Below are positions 37,551-45,390 of a stretch of 64,000 bases of DNA, piece by piece. Position 1 is the stretch's first letter. Each line of letters opens with the position of its first letter. The DNA comes from Curtobacterium sp. SGAir0471 (lineage in GTDB: Bacteria > Actinomycetota > Actinomycetes > Actinomycetales > Microbacteriaceae): the NCBI RefSeq assembly GCF_005490985.1, contig NZ_CP027869.1, positions 3,286,001 to 3,350,000 on the forward strand. The letters run 5' to 3'. Made by a program: the position numbers and the translations under genes. The notes beneath the pieces were generated by a model. It was not told where the DNA came from, did no database searches, and saw nothing but the letters and a program-made list of their open reading frames with translations.

Positions 37551-38599
37551 GCTGCCTGGCTCCCCACCGCGAGTCCGTACGCGACGGCCACCGAGTCACC
37601 GTGTGCCAGGACGTCCTCCTCGCGCACCGCGCGGCCGAAGCCCGCGTGACGGAAGGCCGACGGTGTGGTGACCGGCAGGTGCGTCGCGTCCGCGAGGGCC
37701 TCGCGGAGCCCGATGAGCCGGGCACTGCCGCCCACGAGCGCGATGCCGGCGACGACGTCGTCCGGATGGGTGTTGACGTAGTAGTTGATGGTGTTGCGGA
37801 GGCTCGTCACGAGTTCGTTCACCGTGTCGAACACCGCCGCGACGGCTCGCGCGTCGTCAGGTGTGCGGGCACCCGGACCGATCCCGAAGTGCCGCTTCAC
37901 CGCCTCGGCCTGGGCGAAGGGGATGTCGAGTCGACCGGCGAGCGAGCGGGTGATGTCGTCCCCGCCAGAGGGGATGATCCGGACGAACTGCGGCACGCCG
38001 TCCGTCGCGAGCACGACGCTCGTGGTGTCCGCGCCGACCTGGATGATCGCGATCGTCCCGTGCTGCGCCTGCGTCGGACTCAGCACCCGCGTGAGGGCGA
38101 ACGGGATGAGGTCCACACCGACCGGGTTGAGGCCCGCGAGCCGAACGGCGCGGACGTTGGCGAGCACGGCGTCCTTGATCGCCGCGACGAGCAGTCCGCG
38201 GATCACCGGGCCGGTCTCGTCGACGCCCTCGCTGACCGGGTAGAAGTCGAGGATCGCATCGCCCACCGGGACCGGCAGCATGTCCTGCACCTGGAACGGG
38301 AGGCTCTCGCGGATCTGCGCGAGCGGCGCATGCGGGACGGTGAGGTCGCGGGAGAGGACCCGCTGGTTCCCCATGCCGAGGACGACGTCACGCGACCGGA
38401 ACCTGCCCGTCGACCAGAGCTGCCGCAGCGCGGCCCCCACGGTGTTGGGTTCGAGGACCTCGCCGCGGCTGACCGCTCCCTCGGGCGTCGGCACCTCGGC
38501 GACCCGGAGGACGACGGGGCGGTCACGGTCGGCGTCCCCGACCTCGACCGCACGGATCGACGACGCGGCGATGTCGACGCCGACGATGCTCTTTCCCAT
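37547..38599 (-). CDS. pilM: PilM-like actin-fold pilus protein
   Basis: A 350-residue cytoplasmic protein of the FtsA/PilM actin fold: GVDIAASSIRAVEV at the N-terminus (phosphate-1), VIQVGADTTSVVLATDG region (phosphate-2) and IALVGGSARLIGLREAL (adenosine motif). It links PilN to the assembly ATPase. ATG at 38599 has GAAAG upstream. ATG 38623 (eight residues longer) overlaps the pilD stop (ATGA) and is a real alternative. Confidence 0.88.
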   Translation of the reverse strand: MGKSIVGVDIAASSIRAVEVGDADRDRPVVLRVAEVPTPEGAVSRGEVLEPNTVGAALRQLWSTGRFRSRDVVLGMGNQRVLSRDLTVPHAPLAQIRESLPFQVQDMLPVPVGDAILDFYPVSEGVDETGPVIRGLLVAAIKDAVLANVRAVRLAGLNPVGVDLIPFALTRVLSPTQAQHGTIAIIQVGADTTSVVLATDGVPQFVRIIPSGGDDITRSLAGRLDIPFAQAEAVKRHFGIGPGARTPDDARAVAAVFDTVNELVTSLRNTINYYVNTHPDDVVAGIALVGGSARLIGLREALADATHLPVTTPSAFRHAGFGRAVREEDVLAHGDSVAVAYGLAVGSQAA

Positions 38600-38619
38600 G
38601 GTGCTGCTTTCGTTGAGGG

Positions 38620-39450
38620 TCATGACAGGCCGAGCAGCCCGAGGTAAGCCGACCAGAGGGGCGCACCGAAGGCGATGCCGATCCAGGCCCCGACGAACAT
38701 CGACGGACCGAACGGGACTCCGCTGCCGATCCGCGCGCGACCGGCGACGACGAGCGCGATCGCGACCGTACCGCCGACGAGGAAGCCACCGAAAGCTCCC
38801 ACTGCGAGGGGTCCCCATCCGAGGTACGCCAGGACGAGGCCCAGCACGACGGCGAGCTTGACGTCGCCGAGCCCCATCCCGCCGGGGACGGCGAGCGCCA
38901 GGACCAGGTAGGCCCCGCCGAGCACGACCGCGCCGAGGAGGCCGCGTAGCAGAGCGCCCCAGTCCGTGGACACGGCGGAGACCACGCTGAGGAGCACGAG
39001 CAGCACGACGGCAGCCGGGTAGACGACGGCGTTCGGCAGGCGGTGCGTGTCGAGGTCGATCAGCGAGAGCGCGACACTCACCGCCATGAGGAAGAGCAGC
39101 GCGCCGAGCAGCACGGTCCGACCGAGGACCTCGCCGGTCGTTGCAGCGTCGAGCGGTCGGGGGACGACGAGGGCGACGAGCACGAACAGCACGGCGGTCG
39201 CAGCCTCGACCGCCGGGTAGCGCACCGGGATCGGAGCGGCGCAGTCGCGGCACCTCGCGCGCAGCAGCAGCCATGACAGGACCGGGACGTTGTCTCGGCG
39301 GCGGATCGGGTGGTCGCACTGCGGGCAGGCACTCGCCGGTGCCACCACCGAGAGCCCTGCGGGCACGCGGTGCACGACGACGTTGAGGAACGACCCGATC
39401 GCCAGGCCGAACACGCCGGCCAGCGCGGCCAGGACCCAGGTGGCGCTCAC
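38620..39450 (-). CDS. pilD: prepilin peptidase PilD
   Basis: A 276-residue membrane aspartyl protease that cleaves the prepilin leader and N-methylates the new terminus. The N-terminal part has the two CxxC pairs, CPQC and CRDC, with RRDNVPVLSWLLLRARC between. The catalytic aspartates are in SLIDLDTHRLPN and GLGDVKLA. About eight transmembrane segments. Start is GTG, overlapping the stop of the large prepilin-like gene (GTGA). Confidence 0.93.
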   Translation of the reverse strand: MSATWVLAALAGVFGLAIGSFLNVVVHRVPAGLSVVAPASACPQCDHPIRRRDNVPVLSWLLLRARCRDCAAPIPVRYPAVEAATAVLFVLVALVVPRPLDAATTGEVLGRTVLLGALLFLMAVSVALSLIDLDTHRLPNAVVYPAAVVLLVLLSVVSAVSTDWGALLRGLLGAVVLGGAYLVLALAVPGGMGLGDVKLAVVLGLVLAYLGWGPLAVGAFGGFLVGGTVAIALVVAGRARIGSGVPFGPSMFVGAWIGIAFGAPLWSAYLGLLGLS

Positions 39451-41321
39451 CGGCAGGCCCCGGCGCTCGTCTTCGCGCACGCACCGTCCACCTGGTATGC
39501 CGACTGCACCTCGACCTGCGTCGTCACGCCGTACGAGGTCGAGACGGGCTGCAGGAACTTCGGCGGGGCCGTGGTGAGCAGCCGCTGGTCGTAGACGTAG
39601 TTCTTCGAGAAGCCCGTGCCTCCGGTGGTCGCGACCGGGCCGCGCCAGTTCTGCGCGATGGAGCCGACGACCTTGAGCACACCGAGCTTCGGTCCGACGT
39701 CGTAGTTCTGGTTCCAGAACGTCCCGGCGTTGCTGGCGATGGCGCCGCTGATCGTGATGTCGTCCCCGCTCGAGCGCTTCAGCAGGGCGATCCCGGAGTT
39801 GTTGCAGGCGGCCCGGTCTGATGCGTACGACGTGCACTTCGTCGGGTTGTAGACCTCGACCGCGTTCTGGCCGACCAAGCCGAGGATGTCCGTCGTGGGG
39901 TCCGCGTACGTGACGCTGCCGGTCGCCCAGATCGTCCCCGACGAAGCGATCGTCATCGCTCCGGCGAACGGCCCGCTGACGAAGACGTCTCCGGCGGTGC
40001 ACGAGTAGGTGTCCGGTGCAGACCCGGTCTGCGTCGTGTTGTTGCGACCGGCGCTCCGGCCGTTCACCCACTCCCCCGCCGCCGGGTACCCGAGTCCGTT
40101 GCTGAAGGGCTGGTTCGACTTCGTGGTCGCGCGACCGTTCGCCCCGACGGTGACGGTCGTCGTGCAGTAGGTGTTCGTGTACTTCGACGGGAACGATCCC
40201 GACCAGGTGTTCACGTTGTTCGTCGCGGACGGGACGTCCTGCACGTAGGCGAGGTTCGCGGGCAGTGTCGGGATCGTCGCGCCACCCTCGCTCTGCAGGG
40301 CGTCGATCGACCCGCAGAGCGACGCAGCCTTCGCGGTGTCCGCGCCCGCGGACACCTTGCCCGTCTTGCTGTCCACCTGGATCTGGGTCGCCTTCGACCA
40401 CGGCGACCAGACGGTCATCTTGCCGCCACCGAGGAACGTCACCCGGGTCGGTCCCGTGTAGAGGCACCCGGGACGAGGCACCGTCGCAGGGAGGTCGGTC
40501 CGGGTCTCCTGGGACATGTTCGAGTTCAGCGCGGGCAGCCCGAGGTACGGTACCGGCGACGGGTCGCCTCCGAGGAACTGTCCGCTGCAGGTCCCGCTCG
40601 ACGGACGCACCCGCGTGTCGTGCTGCTCCACGGTGCCGTTGAACGTCGTCGCGCACGCCGCGGTGAAGACGTCGTTCGTCCGGATCGGGCCGTTGAGGAC
40701 GTCCGTCCCGGCGAACTGCACCGCCTGGCACCGGTTGGAGACCCCGTTCTGCCACTGGTAGGCGGTCGTGCAGTCGCTGCCGGAGATCGCGGGGCTCGAG
40801 GACTCGTAGTTCGTGAAGTACAGGTAGTTGATGAAGCCGTCGCCCTTGAGGTTGGCGACGAGGGACCGGACGCTGCCCCCGGACTTCCCGGTGACGCGCA
40901 CGCGGAGCACGCCCTTCGACGAGTAGTCGGCGTTGTCGACCTCGTACCGGAAGAACTGGTCGGTCGAGCCCACGACGGTCGCCCACTGCGAGCCGCTGCT
41001 CGTGAACGCCGGGTTGCCGTCGTCGCCCGTGAACGTCGAACCGCTGGCCGTGCTGAACCGTGCGGCCGCGTTGCCGTACAGGGCGTAGCCGTTGTCGTTG
41101 GACAGCTTCGACTGGTAGTCGGCGAGGCCCGCGTACGCGGCGGCCATGGCGTTCTGGAAGTTCCGGTCCGTCGCGGACTTCACCGCGCCCGAGGTGGACA
41201 CCGCCACCATCGTCGCGACGAGCATGAGCATGACCGTGCCGAAGATCACGACGCTCGCCAGGGCCATGCCCCGCTCGTCGCCGTGCGTGCGGCGGAGGGC
41301 TGCGCTGACCCGCCCGATCAC
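39447..41321 (-). CDS. large PilX-like pilus protein, possible tip adhesin
   Basis: A 624-residue protein inside the pilus operon. The N-terminus DERG-MALASVVIFG followed by a hydrophobic helix (about 19-46) looks like a class III prepilin, but the usual Glu at +5 is Ser. The rest is a very large extracellular domain, rich in Ser, Thr, Gly, Asn and Tyr, with at least eleven scattered cysteines that could form disulfides. PilX-type N-termini lacking Glu5 occur in minor pilins that carry adhesins. A role as tip protein or adhesin is inferred from size, position between pilW-like and pilD, and composition. It overlaps both neighbours by four bases. Confidence 0.7.
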   Translation of the reverse strand: MIGRVSAALRRTHGDERGMALASVVIFGTVMLMLVATMVAVSTSGAVKSATDRNFQNAMAAAYAGLADYQSKLSNDNGYALYGNAAARFSTASGSTFTGDDGNPAFTSSGSQWATVVGSTDQFFRYEVDNADYSSKGVLRVRVTGKSGGSVRSLVANLKGDGFINYLYFTNYESSSPAISGSDCTTAYQWQNGVSNRCQAVQFAGTDVLNGPIRTNDVFTAACATTFNGTVEQHDTRVRPSSGTCSGQFLGGDPSPVPYLGLPALNSNMSQETRTDLPATVPRPGCLYTGPTRVTFLGGGKMTVWSPWSKATQIQVDSKTGKVSAGADTAKAASLCGSIDALQSEGGATIPTLPANLAYVQDVPSATNNVNTWSGSFPSKYTNTYCTTTVTVGANGRATTKSNQPFSNGLGYPAAGEWVNGRSAGRNNTTQTGSAPDTYSCTAGDVFVSGPFAGAMTIASSGTIWATGSVTYADPTTDILGLVGQNAVEVYNPTKCTSYASDRAACNNSGIALLKRSSGDDITISGAIASNAGTFWNQNYDVGPKLGVLKVVGSIAQNWRGPVATTGGTGFSKNYVYDQRLLTTAPPKFLQPVSTSYGVTTQVEVQSAYQVDGACAKTSAGACR

Positions 41322-42022
41322 GGCGTCGCTCCGGTGCCGGTGCCGTAGGCCACGTTGAAGAGGTACAGCGTGTTCTGGATGTGGGTGTTGCCCGGGCTGT
41401 CGGCCGTCGGCGCGCCGAGCTCGAGGTTGACCCGGACGGCACGGACCGCTCCGAGCTGCGACGCGGCCAGGGAACCGTCGGCGAGGGTCGGCAGCGCTGC
41501 ACCGTTCGCGCCGAGGTAGGTGAAGAGCGGGTCGCCGTCGCCGGTCGGGGACGACACCGCTCCACCGAGGACGGTGGACGTGGTCGGCGGCTGGGTCGGG
41601 GCGGGGAAGGTCGTGAAGCCCTTCGTCGTGGTGCCCGTCCAGCGGTCGAGGACGAGCCCCTTCGCCCGGTTCAGCGAGTACCGCACCTGGACCGGGACGT
41701 CGGTGGCGTTGCCGTCGAGGTTCACGAAGGCGGTGAACGTCATCGTCGAGCCGCCCGCCTGCGTCACCGCGGTGGCGTAGGTGCCGTCCGCCACCGGCAG
41801 GAGACTCGCGGCGTGGACGTATCGGGTGAGGGAGTTCATGACGATCGACGCGGAGCGGGCGTTCTGGTCGGATCGGGTGTTCGTCGATCCGGCCCGCAGG
41901 GTCGCGGTGAAGAACCCGCCGACCGCGACGAGGATCACCATCGAGATGCTCATCGCGACGATGAGCTCCATGAGGCCGACGCCCTCGTCCTCGCGTCCGA
42001 GCCTGCCCAGCACCCGCCTCAC
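41318..42022 (-). CDS. PilW/PulJ-type minor prepilin
   Basis: A 234-residue minor pilin. Basic leader of 14 residues, then cleavage site EDEG|VGLMELIVAM, placing Glu19 at the +5 position, and a long hydrophobic helix. The globular part has two stretches rich in Thr, Gly and Pro and ends YLFNVAYGTGTGATP. Start is GTG, overlapping the stop of the preceding gene (GTGA). Longer in-frame reading upstream is within that gene and is rejected. Confidence 0.82.
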   Translation of the reverse strand: MRRVLGRLGREDEGVGLMELIVAMSISMVILVAVGGFFTATLRAGSTNTRSDQNARSASIVMNSLTRYVHAASLLPVADGTYATAVTQAGGSTMTFTAFVNLDGNATDVPVQVRYSLNRAKGLVLDRWTGTTTKGFTTFPAPTQPPTTSTVLGGAVSSPTGDGDPLFTYLGANGAALPTLADGSLAASQLGAVRAVRVNLELGAPTADSPGNTHIQNTLYLFNVAYGTGTGATP

Positions 42023-43479
42023 GAGGTCTGCCCGCGCGGATCGAGGGTAAGCGTGTTGTCGTAGCTGATGACGATGAGCGCGGTCTTCCGGTTGACCGTC
42101 CCCGGCGTGACCGGCGAGACGTTGGCGGCGTTCGTGGCGATCTCGTTGCGCGAGGTCGAACCGAACGTCGTGCCGGACGAGATCGTCCACGTGCCGAAGG
42201 GCAGGGCGATCGTCGCAGTGTCCGAGGTCGACACCGGGAACCTCATCGTCATGCCCGCCGCGCAGCCCGGATCGCCCGGCCCGGGGTTCGCGGAGGAGAC
42301 CGCGGTGACGTAGCGACCCTTCACGCCCTTGATCGTCGCGACGCCCATGCGGACGGAGCCACTCGCGGGCTCTCCCGCGCTCGTCGTGATCACGCCCGGG
42401 CTGGCGCCGACCGCACCGTCCGGGTTCGGCGTGTTCCAGGCGGTGGAGCTCGGACTGAGGCAGTTCACCTTGGCGTTGGGGCTGTTCGAGTAGGGGCCGG
42501 CGTAGGCCGTGTACCCGGAGGTGAAGGGGAAGACCGGGAGTGACGGCGACGAGGCCGACGTGATAGCGAGCGACGTGCTCGTGGTGTCCCAGGGCGTCAC
42601 CGTGTCGAGTCCGCCGCCGGTGCTCGAAAGCACGGTGGGCATGTTCGTGGGGAGCGTCGCGCCGTACGACGGTGCGTACCGGAGGGTCAGCTGGCTCGCG
42701 CGGTCGTAGACGAACGGGACGGGGGCGCTCGCACCGGCAGCGACCGTGATCGGGCTCTGCTGCGAGGGCTGCTTCTGCTCGGTGTCGATGCCGCCGGCGG
42801 CCGTGGCGGTGACGGTGTAGTCCCCAGGGGCCACGTTGACCGCGTACGAGCAGCCCTGGGAGTCGGTCGGCAGCGGAGCGGTGCTCGGTGCGACGGCGCC
42901 GGTCCCCGTGATCGGCTTCAGCGACACGGCCACGCCGGGGAACGGTGCACCGGACGCGTTCGCGACCGAGACGATCACGGTGCCGTAGCCCGGGTCGGTG
43001 ACGGCGTCGCTCGGCGCGATCGCCGAGGTCATGGAGGTCGAGGACGTACCGCCTCGGGCGTTCGGCCACGACACCGTCGCGACGACGCTCTTGTACGCGA
43101 GCTTGCCGTTCGAGGTGCCGCACGCGCCGCTCGCGCCGTCGCTCTGCACCCACCGGACGGACCGGTCGATCTGGTAGGTCACGCCGCCCAGGGTCTTCGT
43201 GTTGGTGGCGCCGGATGCGCTCACCACCTTGAAGATGCCGGATGTCGTCGCCGCAGCCGTCTGCCGCATGGAGTCGATGTCCTGCGAGGCGAGCGCCACG
43301 GCGGTCTCGCGGCCGCGACTCGTCTGGGTGAGCTGGAGGGTGTTGGCGATGCCGTAGGCGATCCCGACGCTCATCACGGCGAAGACCATCATGGCGACCA
43401 TGACCTCGATGACCGAGAGGCCCGTTTCACGGGTCGACGGGTCGACCGGGCGCAGCACGTGCTGCAGTCTGCGGATCAC
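42019..43479 (-). CDS. PilV-like prepilin with embedded carboxypeptidase-regulatory-like domain
   Basis: A 486-residue protein. Leader and cleavage site RETG|LSVIEVMVAMMVF place Glu25 at +5. The extracellular part includes a transthyretin/CarboxypepD_reg-like beta domain (about 190-255: VIVSVANASGAPFPGVAVSL, ending APGDYTVTATAAGG) and further Ser/Thr/Gly-rich segments. It is far larger than normal PilV minor pilins (150-200). GTG 43479 has a strong AGGAGG upstream, so the upstream in-frame codons are excluded. It follows pilA after a hairpin. Confidence 0.8.
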   Translation of the reverse strand: MIRRLQHVLRPVDPSTRETGLSVIEVMVAMMVFAVMSVGIAYGIANTLQLTQTSRGRETAVALASQDIDSMRQTAAATTSGIFKVVSASGATNTKTLGGVTYQIDRSVRWVQSDGASGACGTSNGKLAYKSVVATVSWPNARGGTSSTSMTSAIAPSDAVTDPGYGTVIVSVANASGAPFPGVAVSLKPITGTGAVAPSTAPLPTDSQGCSYAVNVAPGDYTVTATAAGGIDTEQKQPSQQSPITVAAGASAPVPFVYDRASQLTLRYAPSYGATLPTNMPTVLSSTGGGLDTVTPWDTTSTSLAITSASSPSLPVFPFTSGYTAYAGPYSNSPNAKVNCLSPSSTAWNTPNPDGAVGASPGVITTSAGEPASGSVRMGVATIKGVKGRYVTAVSSANPGPGDPGCAAGMTMRFPVSTSDTATIALPFGTWTISSGTTFGSTSRNEIATNAANVSPVTPGTVNRKTALIVISYDNTLTLDPRGQTS

Positions 43480-43508
43480 GGTCACCTCCTCACGAGCAGT
43501 GGATACGA

Positions 43509-43536
43509 AAGGCGGCTCGCAGACGCGAGCCGCCTT
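43509..43536 (-). terminator. hairpin after pilA
   Basis: A 12-bp stem AAGGCGGCTCGC/GCGAGCCGCCTT with AGAC loop lies 16 bases below the pilA stop. It probably makes pilA the most abundant transcript, with partial read-through to the minor pilin genes. Confidence 0.8.
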
Positions 43537-43552
43537 CATGCGGATCGTCAGA

Positions 43553-43975
43553 TCAGCACTTTCCTTCTTCGGCGGCCGTCGTGTCCTTGATGTTGAACGC
43601 CGTTCCGGTAGCACCCGTGCCCTGGATGCAGAAGGTGCTTCCGGACGGGCTGTAGACGAACACCGTCTCCTTGCTCTGCGTGAAGCCGTACGGCTTCATC
43701 GTGTCGAGGTTCTTGAACTCCGCGTCCGTCGGCAGCTTCCCGTTCTTGTCCGTCTGGAACGCGATCACCGCCGTCTTCGCGTTCGCCAGGTCGGACTTCA
43801 CCGACGCGTCCTTCGCGTTGTTCTGCACGTTCAGGTACACCGGGATGGCGATCGCGGCGAGGATGCCGATGATGATCACGACGACCAGGAGTTCGATGAG
43901 CGTGAAGCCCTTCTCCTTGTCCTCGAGGAGGCCCTTGCGGCGAGCGTCGAGCTTGCCCATGAGAGCGAAGTACAT
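43553..43975 (-). CDS. pilA: major type IV pilin PilA
   Basis: A 140-residue type IVa prepilin: 23-residue leader, cleavage KEKG|FTLIELLVVVII with Glu at +5 (residue 28), and the canonical N-terminal helix ending AAIAIPVYLNVQ. The globular domain has a C-terminal Cys pair (in TFCIQG and at the terminal EGKC), which would close a D-loop. It is the structural subunit of the pilus. A 191-base upstream region with a palindrome shared with pilB separates it from pilC. Confidence 0.95.
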   Translation of the reverse strand: MYFALMGKLDARRKGLLEDKEKGFTLIELLVVVIIIGILAAIAIPVYLNVQNNAKDASVKSDLANAKTAVIAFQTDKNGKLPTDAEFKNLDTMKPYGFTQSKETVFVYSPSGSTFCIQGTGATGTAFNIKDTTAAEEGKC

Positions 43976-44101
43976 GGTGGTTCCGTTCTTCTCGGGAGTG
44001 CGATGGGGTTGTGCCGCAGACTGCTCCGCCGCCGCTGGTAAGCGTATTGACGGCGTTTTCGGGGCATAATCCCGAGAACGGGGGTGATCTGTGTTGCGAA
44101 T

Positions 44102-44121
44102 TGCCCCCAGTACCGGGGGTG
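44102..44121. promoter_or_regulatory. palindrome upstream of pilA, shared with pilB
   Basis: TGCCCCCAGTACCGGGGGTG is an imperfect palindrome about 127 bases above the pilA start. Nearly the same sequence stands about 134 bases above pilB (48931-48949), with a similar downstream GGGA block. It is a candidate operator or activator site. Confidence 0.5.
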
Positions 44122-44166
44122 CGGAATTCCTGACGGACCCCCGAACGGAGGGCGCGCGCCGTCGAG

Positions 44167-45390
44167 TTACTTGACCAGCGAGGAGATCTGGAAGATCGGC
44201 AGGTAGAGCGCGACGATCATCCCGCCGACCACCACGCCGAGGAATGCGATGAGCAACGGTTCGATGAGCGAGGTCAGGGATTCCGTGGTCGATTCCACTT
44301 CGGAATCGTAGAAGATCGCGATCTTCTCGAGCATCACCTCGAGCGAACCGGCGTCCTCACCCACCGCGATCATCTGCGCGACCATTGCCGGGAACACTGA
44401 TTCCTTGGCGAGGGGATCGGCGATCGATTCGCCTTTCCGGACACTTTCCGCAACGCGCGTCAGTGCTTTCTGCACGACGAAGTTGTTCGACACCTCGCCG
44501 ACGATCTGCAGCGCCTGCAGGATCGGCACCCCGGCACCGATCATGTTCGAGAAGTTCCGGGCGAAACGGGCGATGACGATCTTCCGCGTCAGCTGTCCGA
44601 AGACCGGCATCCGGAGCAGGATCGGATCGCGGACAGCGCGGAACCGATCGGTGTTCTTGTTGCCGCGGTACCAGAGCCAGCCGACGACGACCAGCACCGC
44701 CAGGATCGGGCCGGCCCAGCGCATCGCGTGCGACAACTGCACGAGGATCCGCGTCGGCAGGGGCAGCTGCCCGCCGAGCGACGCGAACATGTCCTGGAAG
44801 ATCGGCACGATGAACACGAGCATCACGACGACCGCGACGAGCGACATCACGAGGACCACGACCGGGTAGGTCATCGCCGACTTGATCGTCGAGCGGAGCT
44901 TGTGCTCCTTCTCGAAGTTCGTCGCGATCGAGTCCATCGCCTGGTCGAGGAAGCCGCCGGTCTCCCCTGCCCGGATCATGTTGATCATGATCGGCGGGAA
45001 GTCGACCGGGTACTTCGCCACGGCGTCGGAGAACGAGACACCGCGCTCGACGTCGTCGCGGACCTTGCCGAGGATGTCCTTGAGCTTCTTGTTGTCCGTC
45101 TGGTCGGCCAGGATCGTGAGTGCACGGAGCAGCGAGAGCCCGGACGACAGCATGGTCGAGGCCTGGCGCGACATGATCGCCAGGTCCTTGAGCCCGACGC
45201 CCTTCTCGAACCCCGGGATCTTGATCTCGGTCTGCAGCCCGGTGCCGGGCTTCGCCTCGGTGATCGCGATCGGCGAGACGCCCATCGTCCGGAGCCGCTG
45301 CACGACGGCACCCTCGGATGCCGCGTCGAGCCGACCCTTGACGAGCTTGCCGGCGCCGTCGCGGCCCCGGTAGTCGAACGCGAGTGACAT
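44167..45390 (-). CDS. pilC: PilC/GspF inner-membrane platform protein
   Basis: A 407-residue platform protein of the T2SS-F/PilC family. Two repeated F domains are seen: about 68-190 (MSRQASTMLSSGLSLLRALT) and about 270-395 (FARNFSNMIGAGVPILQALQ). Three to four transmembrane helices, one after each domain (VVVLVMSLVAVVVMLVFIVP and LLIAFLGVVVGGMIVALYL). It is the rotor that couples PilB/PilT to pilin assembly and removal. The start shares one base with the pilT stop. Confidence 0.94.
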   Translation of the reverse strand: MSLAFDYRGRDGAGKLVKGRLDAASEGAVVQRLRTMGVSPIAITEAKPGTGLQTEIKIPGFEKGVGLKDLAIMSRQASTMLSSGLSLLRALTILADQTDNKKLKDILGKVRDDVERGVSFSDAVAKYPVDFPPIMINMIRAGETGGFLDQAMDSIATNFEKEHKLRSTIKSAMTYPVVVLVMSLVAVVVMLVFIVPIFQDMFASLGGQLPLPTRILVQLSHAMRWAGPILAVLVVVGWLWYRGNKNTDRFRAVRDPILLRMPVFGQLTRKIVIARFARNFSNMIGAGVPILQALQIVGEVSNNFVVQKALTRVAESVRKGESIADPLAKESVFPAMVAQMIAVGEDAGSLEVMLEKIAIFYDSEVESTTESLTSLIEPLLIAFLGVVVGGMIVALYLPIFQISSLVK

